Shown here piece after piece: positions 17,614 to 25,834 of a stretch of 51,223 nt of DNA. The notes beneath the pieces are model-generated. The model did no database searches and was not told the DNA's origin. It worked only from the letters and a program-made list of their open reading frames with translations. How positions within the stretch are numbered: the first letter of the stretch is position 1; the number at the start of each line of letters is the position of its first letter. This stretch comes from Lachnospiraceae bacterium (GTDB taxonomy: Bacteria > Bacillota > Clostridia > Lachnospirales > Lachnospiraceae): positions 91,360-142,582 of the forward strand of contig JAAUZU010000016.1 of assembly GCA_014804445.1 (NCBI GenBank). Reading direction: 5' to 3'. A program made the position numbers and the translations under genes.

Positions 17614-18243
17614 CTAGAAAAACGGATTGTACTTTTTCTCATGCTCCACAGTGGTGCTGTCGCCATGCCCGGGATAGAGCTGTACGCTGTCCGGCAGCGT
17701 AAAAATCTTTTCCCGAATGGAACGCTCCAATGTGCCGCCGCTTCCGGTAGGCAAATCCGTCCTTCCTACGGATTCCAGAAATATGGTGTCACCACAGACC
17801 ACAAAGCCGGCTTCTTCAAAATAATAGCAGCAGCTATCTGCCGTATGCCCCGGCGTTGCAATCACCTTGCAGGTAATGTCCGCGATGCAGACTTCCTCAC
17901 CGTCCCGCACATAGACGTCAGGAACCACCGTATAAGACCTGCCGGCCTGTCTGGAGACATTGAGCCCGTCATCCTCGCAGAGCTTCACTTCCGCGTCAAG
18001 CGCATAGATTGGAGCGCCGGACTTCTCACGCAGCGCCTTTGTTCCCCAGATATGGTCAAAATGCCCGTGCGTCAGGAGGATGCCCGAAACCGTAAATCCC
18101 TTCTCCCGAAGCGCCTCATAAATCTGCTCTCCCTTATCTGCCGGATCCACAACTATCGCTTCCTGCCTGCCCTCTCTGTAGACAAGATAACAGTTGGTTC
18201 CATACATGCCTATTACCATGCGCCCTATTTTTAATTCTGCCAT
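17614..18243 (-). CDS. MBL-fold hydrolase, glyoxalase II-like
   Basis: A 209-residue MBL-fold hydrolase of the YcbL/glyoxalase II-like group. Full metal motif THGHFDHIWG (H-x-H-x-D-H), then ATPGHTADSCCYY, VCGDTIFLESVGRTDLP and YPGHGDSTT. The GRTDLP segment is typical of the short glyoxalase II-like proteins that follow relA in clostridia. Its ATG overlaps the relA stop (ATGA), so it is coupled to relA. The true substrate is uncertain; hydroxyacyl-thioesters are the family guess. A strong terminator follows, so it ends the operon. Confidence 0.88.
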   Translation of the reverse strand: MAELKIGRMVIGMYGTNCYLVYREGRQEAIVVDPADKGEQIYEALREKGFTVSGILLTHGHFDHIWGTKALREKSGAPIYALDAEVKLCEDDGLNVSRQAGRSYTVVPDVYVRDGEEVCIADITCKVIATPGHTADSCCYYFEEAGFVVCGDTIFLESVGRTDLPTGSGGTLERSIREKIFTLPDSVQLYPGHGDSTTVEHEKKYNPFF

Positions 18244-20549
18244 CAGCCTCTCGTCCTTTCAATATCCACGACACTCTCTATCATCCGAATTTTGTCAATA
18301 ATTCTGTTTAATTCCTCCCTGCTTCCGATTTCAAAGGAGGTCTGCATGGTTGCCACACCCTGCTTGTTTGTCCGCGTATTCATGGAAAGAATGTCAATAT
18401 TTTTCTCCGTCAGCGCTTTTGAAATATCCGCCAGAAGTCCGTTGCGGTTATTGGCATATATCACGATTTCCGCAAAATATTTTTCACTTCCGACTCCCTC
18501 TTCCGGCTCCTGCCAGTCCGCTTCAATCAGCCTTACCCTCTCTATTTCGGGAAGGTTCAGAATGTTCACGCAGTCCGTCCTGTGAATGGTAATGCCTCTT
18601 CCCCTTGTGACGAAGCCTATAATTTCATCCCCCGGCACCGGAGAACAGCACTTGGAAAAACGCACGGAAACATCGGTAACGCCCTTCACGGAAATACCGC
18701 TCTTAGACTTGATTGCCGGCAGCCGGTTTACCTGTGCATTTTCCGCAATGGAAGCCAGCACTTCCTCGTTGGTCATCTCCTTCTTGTGGTCACGGTCATA
18801 ATACTCTAAGAGCTTATTGATAATCTGCCCTTCCTTCAGCGCGCCATGCCCGATTGCGGCAAGCAGGGCGTCCCAGTCCTGAAAGCCGTATTTGCGAAGA
18901 ATCGCCTCCATATACTCCGGCTTCGACAAATCGGACAGCACAAGATTTCTCGCCTTGCAGTAGCTGGCAATCATCTCCCTGCCCTTTAATATATTGTCTT
19001 CCTTCAGTTCATTCTTGAACCATTGGTTGATTTTATTCTTTGCCTGTGTGCTCTTGACAATGTTCAGCCAGTCCCTGCTGGGTCCCTTGGAATTCTGGGA
19101 GGTAATGATTTCAACCCTGTCACCGTTTTTCAGCTCGTAATCTATCGTCACTAGCTTGCCGTTTACCCTTGCACCCACCATCCGATTGCCCACCGCACTG
19201 TGAATACAGTAGGCAAAATCGATCGGCGTGGAGCCTGCCGGCAGATTCTTGACATCGCCGCTGGGCGTAAAGCAGTATACATTGTCGGAAAATAAATCTA
19301 AATCATTTTTGAGCAGGTTCATAAATTCCCGATTGTCAGAGGTATCTCTCTGCCATTCCAGAATCTGCCTGAGCCATGTGAGCTTTTCCTCTTCCTGCCC
19401 TTCTACCTTTTTGCCGTCTGACGCTTCCTTATATTTCCAATGGGCGGCAATACCATATTCCGCAGCCTTGTGCATCTCAAAGGTGCGGATCTGCACCTCA
19501 AAGGGCTGTCCCGCCGCGCCAATCAGGGTAGTATGCAGAGACTGGTACATATTCGCCTTTGGCATGGCAATATAATCCTTGAACCGCCCCGGTATCGGCT
19601 TATACATCTCATGAATCACGCCCAGCGCAGCATAACATTCCTTTACGGAGTCTACAATAATACGGATGGCAAACAAATCATAAATCTGATCCAGCGTCTT
19701 ATTCTGGTTTTTCATCTTTTTGTAGATGCTGAAGAAATGCTTGACGCGCCCGTCAATCTCCGCTTTAATTCCGGCATTTTCAATGTGCCTGCCAACTTCC
19801 GCCACAATACCTGCAATATAGGTTTCCCGCACGCTCTTGCGCAGGGCTATTTTGTTTACCAAATCATAATATGCTTCGGGCTCCAGATACTTTAAGGATA
19901 AGTCGTCCAGCTCTATCTTGATTTTGGAAATGCCAAGCCTCTGGGCAATCGGAGAATACACCTCAAGCGTTTCCTTTGCAATCCTCTGCTGGCTTTCCGG
20001 CTTCTGGTATTTCAGCGTCCGCATATTGTGCAGGCGGTCCGCCAGCTTGATGATAATGACCCTGATATCCTTTGCCATCGCCAAAAACATCTTGCGCAGG
20101 TTTTCTGCCTGCATCTCAAGCCTTGCATCGCTCTCCGAGCCACTGCCGCTGCTCAAGGGTATATTTTCCAGCTTTGTAACACCGTCCACAAGCTGTACAA
20201 CCTCCATGCCGAAGACTTCCGCCATCTGCTCCTCGGTCATGACAGTATCTTCCAGTACATCGTGCAGAAGCCCTGCCACAATGGTCTCTTTGTCCATCTC
20301 CAAATCTGCCAGAATAATGGCGACATACAGCGGGTGTATGATATACGGCTCTCCCGACTTGCGCTTCTGGTCTTTATGCGCATCACTTGCCACTCTGTAC
20401 GCTTTTTCGATTACAGAAATATCGTCAGACGGATGATATTTTTTTACATGCCGAACCAGCACCTGATATAAATCCTCGGGCGCCATGAATTCCTTCAATT
20501 CGCTGATTTTGCTTTCTTCCAAAACAATTTCTTTTTTTTCTTCCGTCAT
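18243..20549 (-). CDS. relA: Bifunctional (p)ppGpp synthetase/hydrolase (Rel)
   Basis: A 768-residue long RelA/SpoT homologue. Domains in order: HD hydrolase (about 45-190, HDVLEDT with His96-Asp97), synthetase (about 230-380, with RFKDYIAMPKANMYQSLHT and FEVQIRT), TGS (about 420-480, CFTPSGDVKNLPAGSTPIDFAY), a helical and conserved-cysteine region (CCSPVPGDEI) and a C-terminal ACT domain (NRNGLLADISKALTEKNIDI). The HD pocket is intact, so both making and breaking of the alarmone are expected, as in single-Rel Firmicutes. It lies between apt (upstream, 49 bases) and a coupled MBL hydrolase. A second, synthesis-only enzyme is encoded at 4155-4829. Confidence 0.96.
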   Translation of the reverse strand: MTEEKKEIVLEESKISELKEFMAPEDLYQVLVRHVKKYHPSDDISVIEKAYRVASDAHKDQKRKSGEPYIIHPLYVAIILADLEMDKETIVAGLLHDVLEDTVMTEEQMAEVFGMEVVQLVDGVTKLENIPLSSGSGSESDARLEMQAENLRKMFLAMAKDIRVIIIKLADRLHNMRTLKYQKPESQQRIAKETLEVYSPIAQRLGISKIKIELDDLSLKYLEPEAYYDLVNKIALRKSVRETYIAGIVAEVGRHIENAGIKAEIDGRVKHFFSIYKKMKNQNKTLDQIYDLFAIRIIVDSVKECYAALGVIHEMYKPIPGRFKDYIAMPKANMYQSLHTTLIGAAGQPFEVQIRTFEMHKAAEYGIAAHWKYKEASDGKKVEGQEEEKLTWLRQILEWQRDTSDNREFMNLLKNDLDLFSDNVYCFTPSGDVKNLPAGSTPIDFAYCIHSAVGNRMVGARVNGKLVTIDYELKNGDRVEIITSQNSKGPSRDWLNIVKSTQAKNKINQWFKNELKEDNILKGREMIASYCKARNLVLSDLSKPEYMEAILRKYGFQDWDALLAAIGHGALKEGQIINKLLEYYDRDHKKEMTNEEVLASIAENAQVNRLPAIKSKSGISVKGVTDVSVRFSKCCSPVPGDEIIGFVTRGRGITIHRTDCVNILNLPEIERVRLIEADWQEPEEGVGSEKYFAEIVIYANNRNGLLADISKALTEKNIDILSMNTRTNKQGVATMQTSFEIGSREELNRIIDKIRMIESVVDIERTRG

Positions 20550-20598
20550 ATATTTTTGTCCTTACACCGGATAATTGTTTTTACACCCCAAAAGCTTT

Positions 20599-21123
20599 CT
20601 ATTTCCCTTCGTAAGTAATAGCAGCTTCCATGCGATAGCCTTTCAGCCTTTCCCTGCCCTTAAGCCCTGCAAGCTCCATCAGAAATACCATGCCCACGAC
20701 TTCGCCGCCAAGCTCCTCTATCAGCTTTATCATCGCCTCCGTGGTTCCGCCCGTCGCAATCAGGTCGTCTACAATCAGCACCTTCTGTCCCGGTTTTATG
20801 GAATCCTTGTGCATTTCAATAACTGCCTTCCCATACTCAAGATCATACTCTTTTTCAATGGTTTCACAGGGAAGCTTGCCCTTTTTGCGAATCAGCACAA
20901 AGGGCTTATGATTATTATATGCAATCGGTGTGCCAAAAATAAATCCTCTTGATTCCGCACCCACTACCACATCAAAATCCATATCCTTGATTTTTTCCTG
21001 CATGGTATCAATTGCAAGCTGCAGCCCGTCCGCATCCTGCAATACGCTTGTAACGTCCCTGAATATGATACCCTCCTCCGGAAAATCCGGAATGCTTCTC
21101 ACATAATCCTCTAATCTCTTCAT
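20599..21123 (-). CDS. apt: Adenine phosphoribosyltransferase
   Basis: A 174-residue enzyme that salvages adenine to AMP using PRPP. Typical features: IPDFPEEGIIFRDVT near the N-terminus, GAESRGFIFGTPIAY, RKKGKLPCET, and the PRPP loop VLIVDDLIATGGTTEA. The start is the ATG at 21121-21123 with AGAGG eight bases upstream; the open frame continues 25 codons upstream through the promoter. Apt-relA is a conserved clostridial pair; apt is the first gene of the unit under the promoter at 21170-21198. Confidence 0.96.
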   Translation of the reverse strand: MKRLEDYVRSIPDFPEEGIIFRDVTSVLQDADGLQLAIDTMQEKIKDMDFDVVVGAESRGFIFGTPIAYNNHKPFVLIRKKGKLPCETIEKEYDLEYGKAVIEMHKDSIKPGQKVLIVDDLIATGGTTEAMIKLIEELGGEVVGMVFLMELAGLKGRERLKGYRMEAAITYEGK

Positions 21124-21169
21124 AGGAAACACCTCTTTCGTTATGATAAAATCAAAGCTAAACAATATT

Positions 21170-21198
21170 ATTATAGTCGTTTTTGAATAAGAAGTCAA
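21170..21198 (-). promoter_or_regulatory. Sigma-A promoter of apt-relA
   Basis: TTGACT (21193-21198) and TATAAT (21170-21175) with a 17-base spacer on the minus strand; leader to apt of about 40 bases. One mismatch to consensus overall. Confidence 0.85.
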
Positions 21199-21242
21199 AA
21201 CTTATCGCAAAAGTAACTTTCCGGTCCTGCAAATCCTATAGG

Positions 21243-21268
21243 AAAAGCCCGCGCAGGGAAGCGCGGAC
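21243..21268 (-). terminator. Terminator after rseP
   Basis: On the minus strand GTCCGCGC-TTCCCT-GCGCGGGC is followed by TTTTCC, a GC-rich eight-base stem with one G-T pair. It closes the cdsA-dxr-rseP unit. Confidence 0.8.
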
Positions 21269-21272
21269 TCTG

Positions 21273-21298
21273 AAGCAATAAAGCCGTGCTTATTGCTT
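21273..21298 (-). terminator. Second hairpin directly after rseP stop
   Basis: AAGCAATAA pairs with TTATTGCTT around a GC-containing loop, just before the stronger hairpin at 21243-21268. It may be an RNA-stabilising or tandem terminator hairpin. Confidence 0.5.
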
Positions 21299-21303
21299 TT
21301 GCC

Positions 21304-22356
21304 TTAAGCACCAAAAATATTAACCAGATCGTTGAAAAGCACAACCACCATCAGCACCATGAAAAACACCAGCCCCACAAAGTGTACAATCCCTTCCTTC
21401 TCGGGCGGTATGGGCTTTTTCCGGATAACCTCAAGCAGTAAAAATACCAGGCGTCCGCCGTCCAGGGCAGGAATCGGCAAAAGATTCAGGATACCCAGAT
21501 TGACGGAAAGAAGCATGATGATATTCAGCATATTGAGTACCACCGTCTGCACACCGTATTCCTTCGTCTCTTCATAGGTTTTCCCCACCACATTTACCGC
21601 TATGCCCACGGGACCCGCCACATCCTTGCGGCTGAACTGTCCGGTCAACAAAAGCCCAAGGCTTTTATAAGTGGCGCGCACACTGTAGCGGATTTCATAC
21701 CAGGCATCCCGAAATACGGCAAGCCCTTCCGGTTTCTCGTAGACGCCGCCGATGACGCCCATCACATATTTTTCATCCGCCTCACTGTAGACGGGCATAA
21801 GTTCTGTCTCAAATTTTTCGCCCTCGCGCTCATAAACCACCTTGATCGGCGTTCCCTTATTGAGCAGTGTAATCAGATAAATATCCCGAAACAGGCAGGT
21901 TCTTTCTCCATTCAGACTGACAATCCGGTCTCCCTCCCGAAGCCCTGCCGCCTCGGCGGGACTACCTTCGGATACGGCCGAAAGCACCGTCAAATCCGTG
22001 ACGGACATAGATACCACAATCACCGCCACAATAAAAGCAAGAATAAAATTGAAAATCGGGCCTGCCACCACCGTGGCAATCCTTGCCCATACGCCCGCTT
22101 TCAGAAAAGAGCCTTCCCCGCCGCCGTTCTCCGTCTCCAGTCCGTCCTCTCCCTCAAACATACAGGCGCCGCCGATGGGGAGCAGCTTAATGGCATACTT
22201 CGTTTCCTTTTTCGTAAAAGAAAACAGGGTCGGTCCCATGCCGATGGCAAACTCCACCACATGGATGCCATTCATCTTTGCCAAGAGAAAATGCCCGAAT
22301 TCGTGGGAAAGCACTACCACACCGAATATCAGAATAAATAATATTACCGTCATCAT
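21304..22356 (-). CDS. rseP: Site-2 protease RseP (RIP metalloprotease)
   Basis: A 350-residue intramembrane zinc protease that cuts membrane-anchored anti-sigma factors. HEFGH (His18, Glu19, His22) lies in the first transmembrane segment; further segments near 95-118, 275-300 and 325-347 surround a PDZ domain (about 120-205, VSEGSPAEAAGLREGDRIVSL split across strands) and the second active-site motif NLLPIPALDGGR. The length is shorter than the double-PDZ proteobacterial form and matches Gram-positive RasP. The start lies after GGAGGAA; the dxr stop is two bases upstream. The anti-sigma substrate is not in this window. Confidence 0.95.
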   Translation of the reverse strand: MMTVILFILIFGVVVLSHEFGHFLLAKMNGIHVVEFAIGMGPTLFSFTKKETKYAIKLLPIGGACMFEGEDGLETENGGGEGSFLKAGVWARIATVVAGPIFNFILAFIVAVIVVSMSVTDLTVLSAVSEGSPAEAAGLREGDRIVSLNGERTCLFRDIYLITLLNKGTPIKVVYEREGEKFETELMPVYSEADEKYVMGVIGGVYEKPEGLAVFRDAWYEIRYSVRATYKSLGLLLTGQFSRKDVAGPVGIAVNVVGKTYEETKEYGVQTVVLNMLNIIMLLSVNLGILNLLPIPALDGGRLVFLLLEVIRKKPIPPEKEGIVHFVGLVFFMVLMVVVLFNDLVNIFGA

Positions 22357-22358
22357 AT

Positions 22359-23534
22359 CTAGTCAATTCCTCCATGCCCGCGTTTCCAGACTATAAGCTG
22401 TTTCTCTATATTCTCATAAGTCTCCTGCTCCGCCGCCAGTATCTCTTCCACGCCGGGAGCCGGAATCACGGTATGTGCTGCCATGCACGCTTCTATTAAA
22501 TCTGCTATCTGTAAAAACGAAATTTTCCCGTTTAAAAACAAATCTACTGCCTTTTCATTGGCAGCATTTAAAACCGTCGGCATACTGCCGCCCGCCTCCG
22601 CTGCCTTGTAAGCGAGAGTAAGCCCCCGAAAGGTCTCCGTATCCGGCTTTTCAAAGGTAATTTGGGATAATGCATAGAAATCCAGTCTTTTTCCCTCAAG
22701 CGGTCTTCTGTCCGGATAAAACAGAGCGTAAGCAATCGGCAGTTTCATGTCCGGCGTGCCAAGCTGCGCCATAATCCCACCATCTGCATACTCCACCATG
22801 GAGTGAATCACGCTCTGGGGATGCACCACTACCTGAATCTGAGGCAGGGACACGTCAAAAAGCCATTTTGCCTCAATCACCTCAAGACCTTTATTTACCA
22901 GTGTTGCAGAATCTATGGTTATTTTTCTTCCCATATTCCAATTCGGATGCTTTAACGCCGCCTCAGGTCTGATATCCTGAAGCTCTGCCCTTGTTTTCCC
23001 TCTGAACGGACCTCCCGATGCAGTGAGCAGAATTTTGGATATCCTGTGCTTCGGCTCGCCCTGCATGGACTGGAATATGGCACTGTGCTCGCTGTCAACC
23101 GGCAGAATGGACACGTTCTTTTCCTTTGCCAGCGGCATAATCAGATGCCCTGCGCAGACTAAGGTTTCCTTGTTCGCCATCGCAATCGTCTTGCCGGCCT
23201 CGATAGCGGCAATCGTCGGTCTTATTCCAATCATGCCCACTATTGCCGTCACCAATACCTCAGACTCTTCCAGAACAGCGGCTTCTATCAGCCCCTCCAT
23301 TCCCCATGCTACCTTTACTGCCACATCCAAAAGACGTTCCTTTAAATCGGCAGCCGCCTGCTCGTTCCACATGACCGCAAGGGAAGGACGAAACTCCCTG
23401 ACCTGCTTTTCCAGAAGCTCCACATTACTGCCTGCCGCCAGCGCCGCCACCTGCAAATCGGGATTTTTTCTCACAATCTCCAAAGTCTGGGTTCCGATGG
23501 AACCCGTAGAGCCTAATATTGCTATTTTCTTCAT
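22359..23534 (-). CDS. dxr: 1-deoxy-D-xylulose 5-phosphate reductoisomerase
   Basis: A 391-residue NADPH-dependent enzyme that converts DXP to MEP, the first committed step of non-mevalonate isoprenoid synthesis. Features: N-terminal nucleotide-binding LGSTGSIGTQTLEIV, ANKETLVCAG, the metal-binding VDSEHSAIFQ, LTASGGPFRG, and NMGRKITIDSATLVNKGLE. Full length. The ATG has GGAG upstream and follows cdsA by 25 bases. IspF and IspG of the same pathway are encoded at 39840-40454 and 45833-46891. Confidence 0.97.
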   Translation of the reverse strand: MKKIAILGSTGSIGTQTLEIVRKNPDLQVAALAAGSNVELLEKQVREFRPSLAVMWNEQAAADLKERLLDVAVKVAWGMEGLIEAAVLEESEVLVTAIVGMIGIRPTIAAIEAGKTIAMANKETLVCAGHLIMPLAKEKNVSILPVDSEHSAIFQSMQGEPKHRISKILLTASGGPFRGKTRAELQDIRPEAALKHPNWNMGRKITIDSATLVNKGLEVIEAKWLFDVSLPQIQVVVHPQSVIHSMVEYADGGIMAQLGTPDMKLPIAYALFYPDRRPLEGKRLDFYALSQITFEKPDTETFRGLTLAYKAAEAGGSMPTVLNAANEKAVDLFLNGKISFLQIADLIEACMAAHTVIPAPGVEEILAAEQETYENIEKQLIVWKRGHGGID

Positions 23535-23559
23535 GGTATAACTCCATACAGCTAAACAA

Positions 23560-24378
23560 TTATTTAATCAGCAGCGCCGCCAAAAAGTAAATCATGGGAG
23601 CTGTCACAATGACGCTGTCAAATCTGTCCATAATACCCCCATGCCCGGGAATCAGCCTGCCGTAATCTTTGATGTCATGATTCCGCTTAATCGCAGAAGC
23701 CGCCAAATCTCCGACCTGACTCATCACAGCGCCAATCATACAGATAAACGCTATAATAAGCGTCACATTCTGATCCGGCGTTGCCTTTTCAATCAGGAAA
23801 TATCCGAAACCGGCTCCGATAAGACCTGCACCGACGACACCGCCGATACAGCCCTCGAGAGATTTCTTGGGACTGAGATGCGGAAATATCTTCTTTTTGC
23901 CGATACAGATGCCTACCAGATACGCACAGGTATCGCAGCCCCAGGAACTGATTAAAATCAGCCACACAATATACTCTCCATAAGGAAGCCCCCTTGTCAG
24001 ATAGAGGAAGGAAAGCATGACCGGTGCATAGACAAACCCAAAAAAGTTTGCCATAACCTGCTCTGCGCGGTATTTGGGAAAGGTGACCACATAGACACAC
24101 ATGCTGCCCATGAACACACCGATGATTGCCATAAGCTGAAAAAGCCCACCCTCAGCCAGCAGTACCGCCGCGTAATAAGCGGCTATACCAAGTATCCCCA
24201 CTGCCTCCGGCGCGTTAAACTTTCCCTTTGTATGGACTCCTGTCGCCCTGCAAAGCTCCATATATCCGATAACCGATATGGCAAGAGTCACTGCCCAAAG
24301 CACCTCTCCGCCCATAATGAGAGTTACCAGCGCAATCACTGCCAGAACAATGCTGCTCATGAATCTGGTCCAAAACAT
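23560..24378 (-). CDS. cdsA: Phosphatidate cytidylyltransferase
   Basis: A 272-residue integral membrane enzyme that makes CDP-diacylglycerol from phosphatidic acid and CTP. About eight hydrophobic segments; the C-terminal CDS signature is present as SQVGDLAASAIKRNHDIKDY and GRLIPGHGGIMDRFDS. The ATG has GGAGGAATAGAG upstream. In most clostridia uppS sits between frr and cdsA; here that interval (24379-24490) is only 112 bases and has no gene. Confidence 0.95.
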   Translation of the reverse strand: MFWTRFMSSIVLAVIALVTLIMGGEVLWAVTLAISVIGYMELCRATGVHTKGKFNAPEAVGILGIAAYYAAVLLAEGGLFQLMAIIGVFMGSMCVYVVTFPKYRAEQVMANFFGFVYAPVMLSFLYLTRGLPYGEYIVWLILISSWGCDTCAYLVGICIGKKKIFPHLSPKKSLEGCIGGVVGAGLIGAGFGYFLIEKATPDQNVTLIIAFICMIGAVMSQVGDLAASAIKRNHDIKDYGRLIPGHGGIMDRFDSVIVTAPMIYFLAALLIK

Positions 24379-24459
24379 CTCTATTCCTCCTTCACAAGGC
24401 TGTATCTTCCGTCTCTCTTAGTATATGCTTCCACTGCATTTTCCATGAAACGCTTGAAA

Positions 24460-24478
24460 GGCGGGTCACTGACCCGCC
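24460..24478 (-). terminator. GC-rich palindrome after frr
   Basis: GGCGGGTCA and TGACCCGCC form a perfect nine-base inverted repeat around one base, 12 bases after the frr stop; on the minus strand TTTC follows. The T-run is short, so attenuation between frr and cdsA, rather than full termination, is possible. Confidence 0.6.
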
Positions 24479-24490
24479 CTCTCATGCCTT

Positions 24491-25039
24491 CTATACCGTC
24501 ATAATTTCTTTGGACTTCTTATCAATCAATGCATCCACATCTTTGATATACTTATCTGTCTGCTTTTGGAGGCTGTCCTCAAGCTGTTTGATTTCATCCT
24601 CGGAAATATCGGTTTTCGCCAGCTTTTTAAAGGCGTCATTGCCGTCCCGCCTGATATTGCGGATAGCGACCTTGGCATCCTCGCCTTTTTTCTTTACCTC
24701 TTTCACAAGGTCCTTTCTTCTCTCCTCCGTCAGCTCCGGAAATACCAGTCTGATGATGGAGCCGTCATTGGAAGGGGTAATGCCGATATCGGAAGTCATA
24801 ATTGCCTTTTCAATGGGCTTAATCAGTGACTTTTCCCACGGCGCAATCTGAATGATTCTAGCTTCGGGAACCGTGATATTGCCTACCTGCTGAATCGGCG
24901 TAGGCGTACCGTAGTAATCTACCCGCAGCTTATCCAGCACATGCGGATTGGCACGTCCTGCACGAAGCGCCGCATAATCAGTCTCCAGAAATTCATAAGT
25001 CTTTTTCATTTTTTCGTCGTAAACACGTATTCTCTCGTC
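24491..25039 (-). CDS. frr: Ribosome recycling factor
   Basis: A 182-residue protein that, with EF-G, splits post-termination ribosomes. Matches the family along its length: LRAGRANPHVLDKLRVDYYG, ITVPEARIIQIAPWEKSLIKPIEKAI, GITPSNDGSIIRLVFPELTEERR and the C-terminal helix. I start at the ATG at 25037-25039 (MDERIRVYDE), giving the normal length; the frame is open 16 codons further, without support. The site AAAGG is 12 bases upstream, slightly far. Follows pyrH by 78 bases. Confidence 0.95.
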   Translation of the reverse strand, partial: DERIRVYDEKMKKTYEFLETDYAALRAGRANPHVLDKLRVDYYGTPTPIQQVGNITVPEARIIQIAPWEKSLIKPIEKAIMTSDIGITPSNDGSIIRLVFPELTEERRKDLVKEVKKKGEDAKVAIRNIRRDGNDAFKKLAKTDISEDEIKQLEDSLQKQTDKYIKDVDALIDKKSKEIMTV

Positions 25040-25117
25040 CATTTTTATACCATACCTTTCCTGACACTTCGGGAATAAGGCCCGCACCCGCGGTATGCCG
25101 CCCGCTGAAGGTAATTC

Positions 25118-25813
25118 TTAAACCGTTACCTTTGTGCCTGTAAATTTTCCTTTTACCGTATTCACAATGCTGTTTTCTTCATTCAGTCCAAATACCCACA
25201 TAGGCATCTTGTTGTCTCTGGCAAGAATGGAAGCCGTCATATCTACCACCTGCAGATTCTTGGCGATTACTTCCTCTATGCTCACTTCGTCATATTTTTT
25301 TGCTTCAGGCACTTTTGCCGGGTCGGCATCGTACACACCGTCGATGGACTTTGCCAGCAGAATCACATCCGCATCCACCTCTACCGCACGAAGCACCACG
25401 CCGGTATCCGTGGAGAAATAGGGATGCCCCGTTCCTCCCGCAAAAAAGACTACCATGCCCTTCGCAAAATATTTGTTTGCTCTGTCTTTTGAAAACAGCT
25501 TTGTAAAAGAACCGCAGGTAAACGGCGTCAATACATTCGTCATCATGCCGACGGAACGGAAAATCTCGGAGACATAGATACAATTCATAACCGTAGCCAG
25601 CATTCCAATCTGATCTGCCTTGGTTCTGTCAATGTTCTCGCTGGAACGCCCTCTCCAGAAGTTTCCGCCTCCCGTTACAATGCCGATTTCATATCCGTCA
25701 TCCACAAGTTCCTTCACCTGAAGCGCCACATTTCTTACCGTTTCCTCGTCAAAGCCTGTATGCTTGCTGCCCGCCAGCGCCTCTCCACTTAATTTTAATA
25801 ATATTCTACGCAT
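25118..25813 (-). CDS. pyrH: UMP kinase
   Basis: A 231-residue bacterial-type UMP kinase of the amino-acid-kinase fold that phosphorylates UMP to UDP. Features: LKLSGEAL at the N-terminus, IVTGGGNFWRGR, FAGGTGHPYFSTDTG and DGVYDADPAK. The ATG has GGAG upstream. pyrH-frr is the near-universal gene pair; unusually its upstream neighbour is a bactofilin (21 bases away), not tsf/rpsB. Confidence 0.97.
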   Translation of the reverse strand: MRRILLKLSGEALAGSKHTGFDEETVRNVALQVKELVDDGYEIGIVTGGGNFWRGRSSENIDRTKADQIGMLATVMNCIYVSEIFRSVGMMTNVLTPFTCGSFTKLFSKDRANKYFAKGMVVFFAGGTGHPYFSTDTGVVLRAVEVDADVILLAKSIDGVYDADPAKVPEAKKYDEVSIEEVIAKNLQVVDMTASILARDNKMPMWVFGLNEENSIVNTVKGKFTGTKVTV

Positions 25814-25834
25814 GGAACATGCTCCTTATATATG

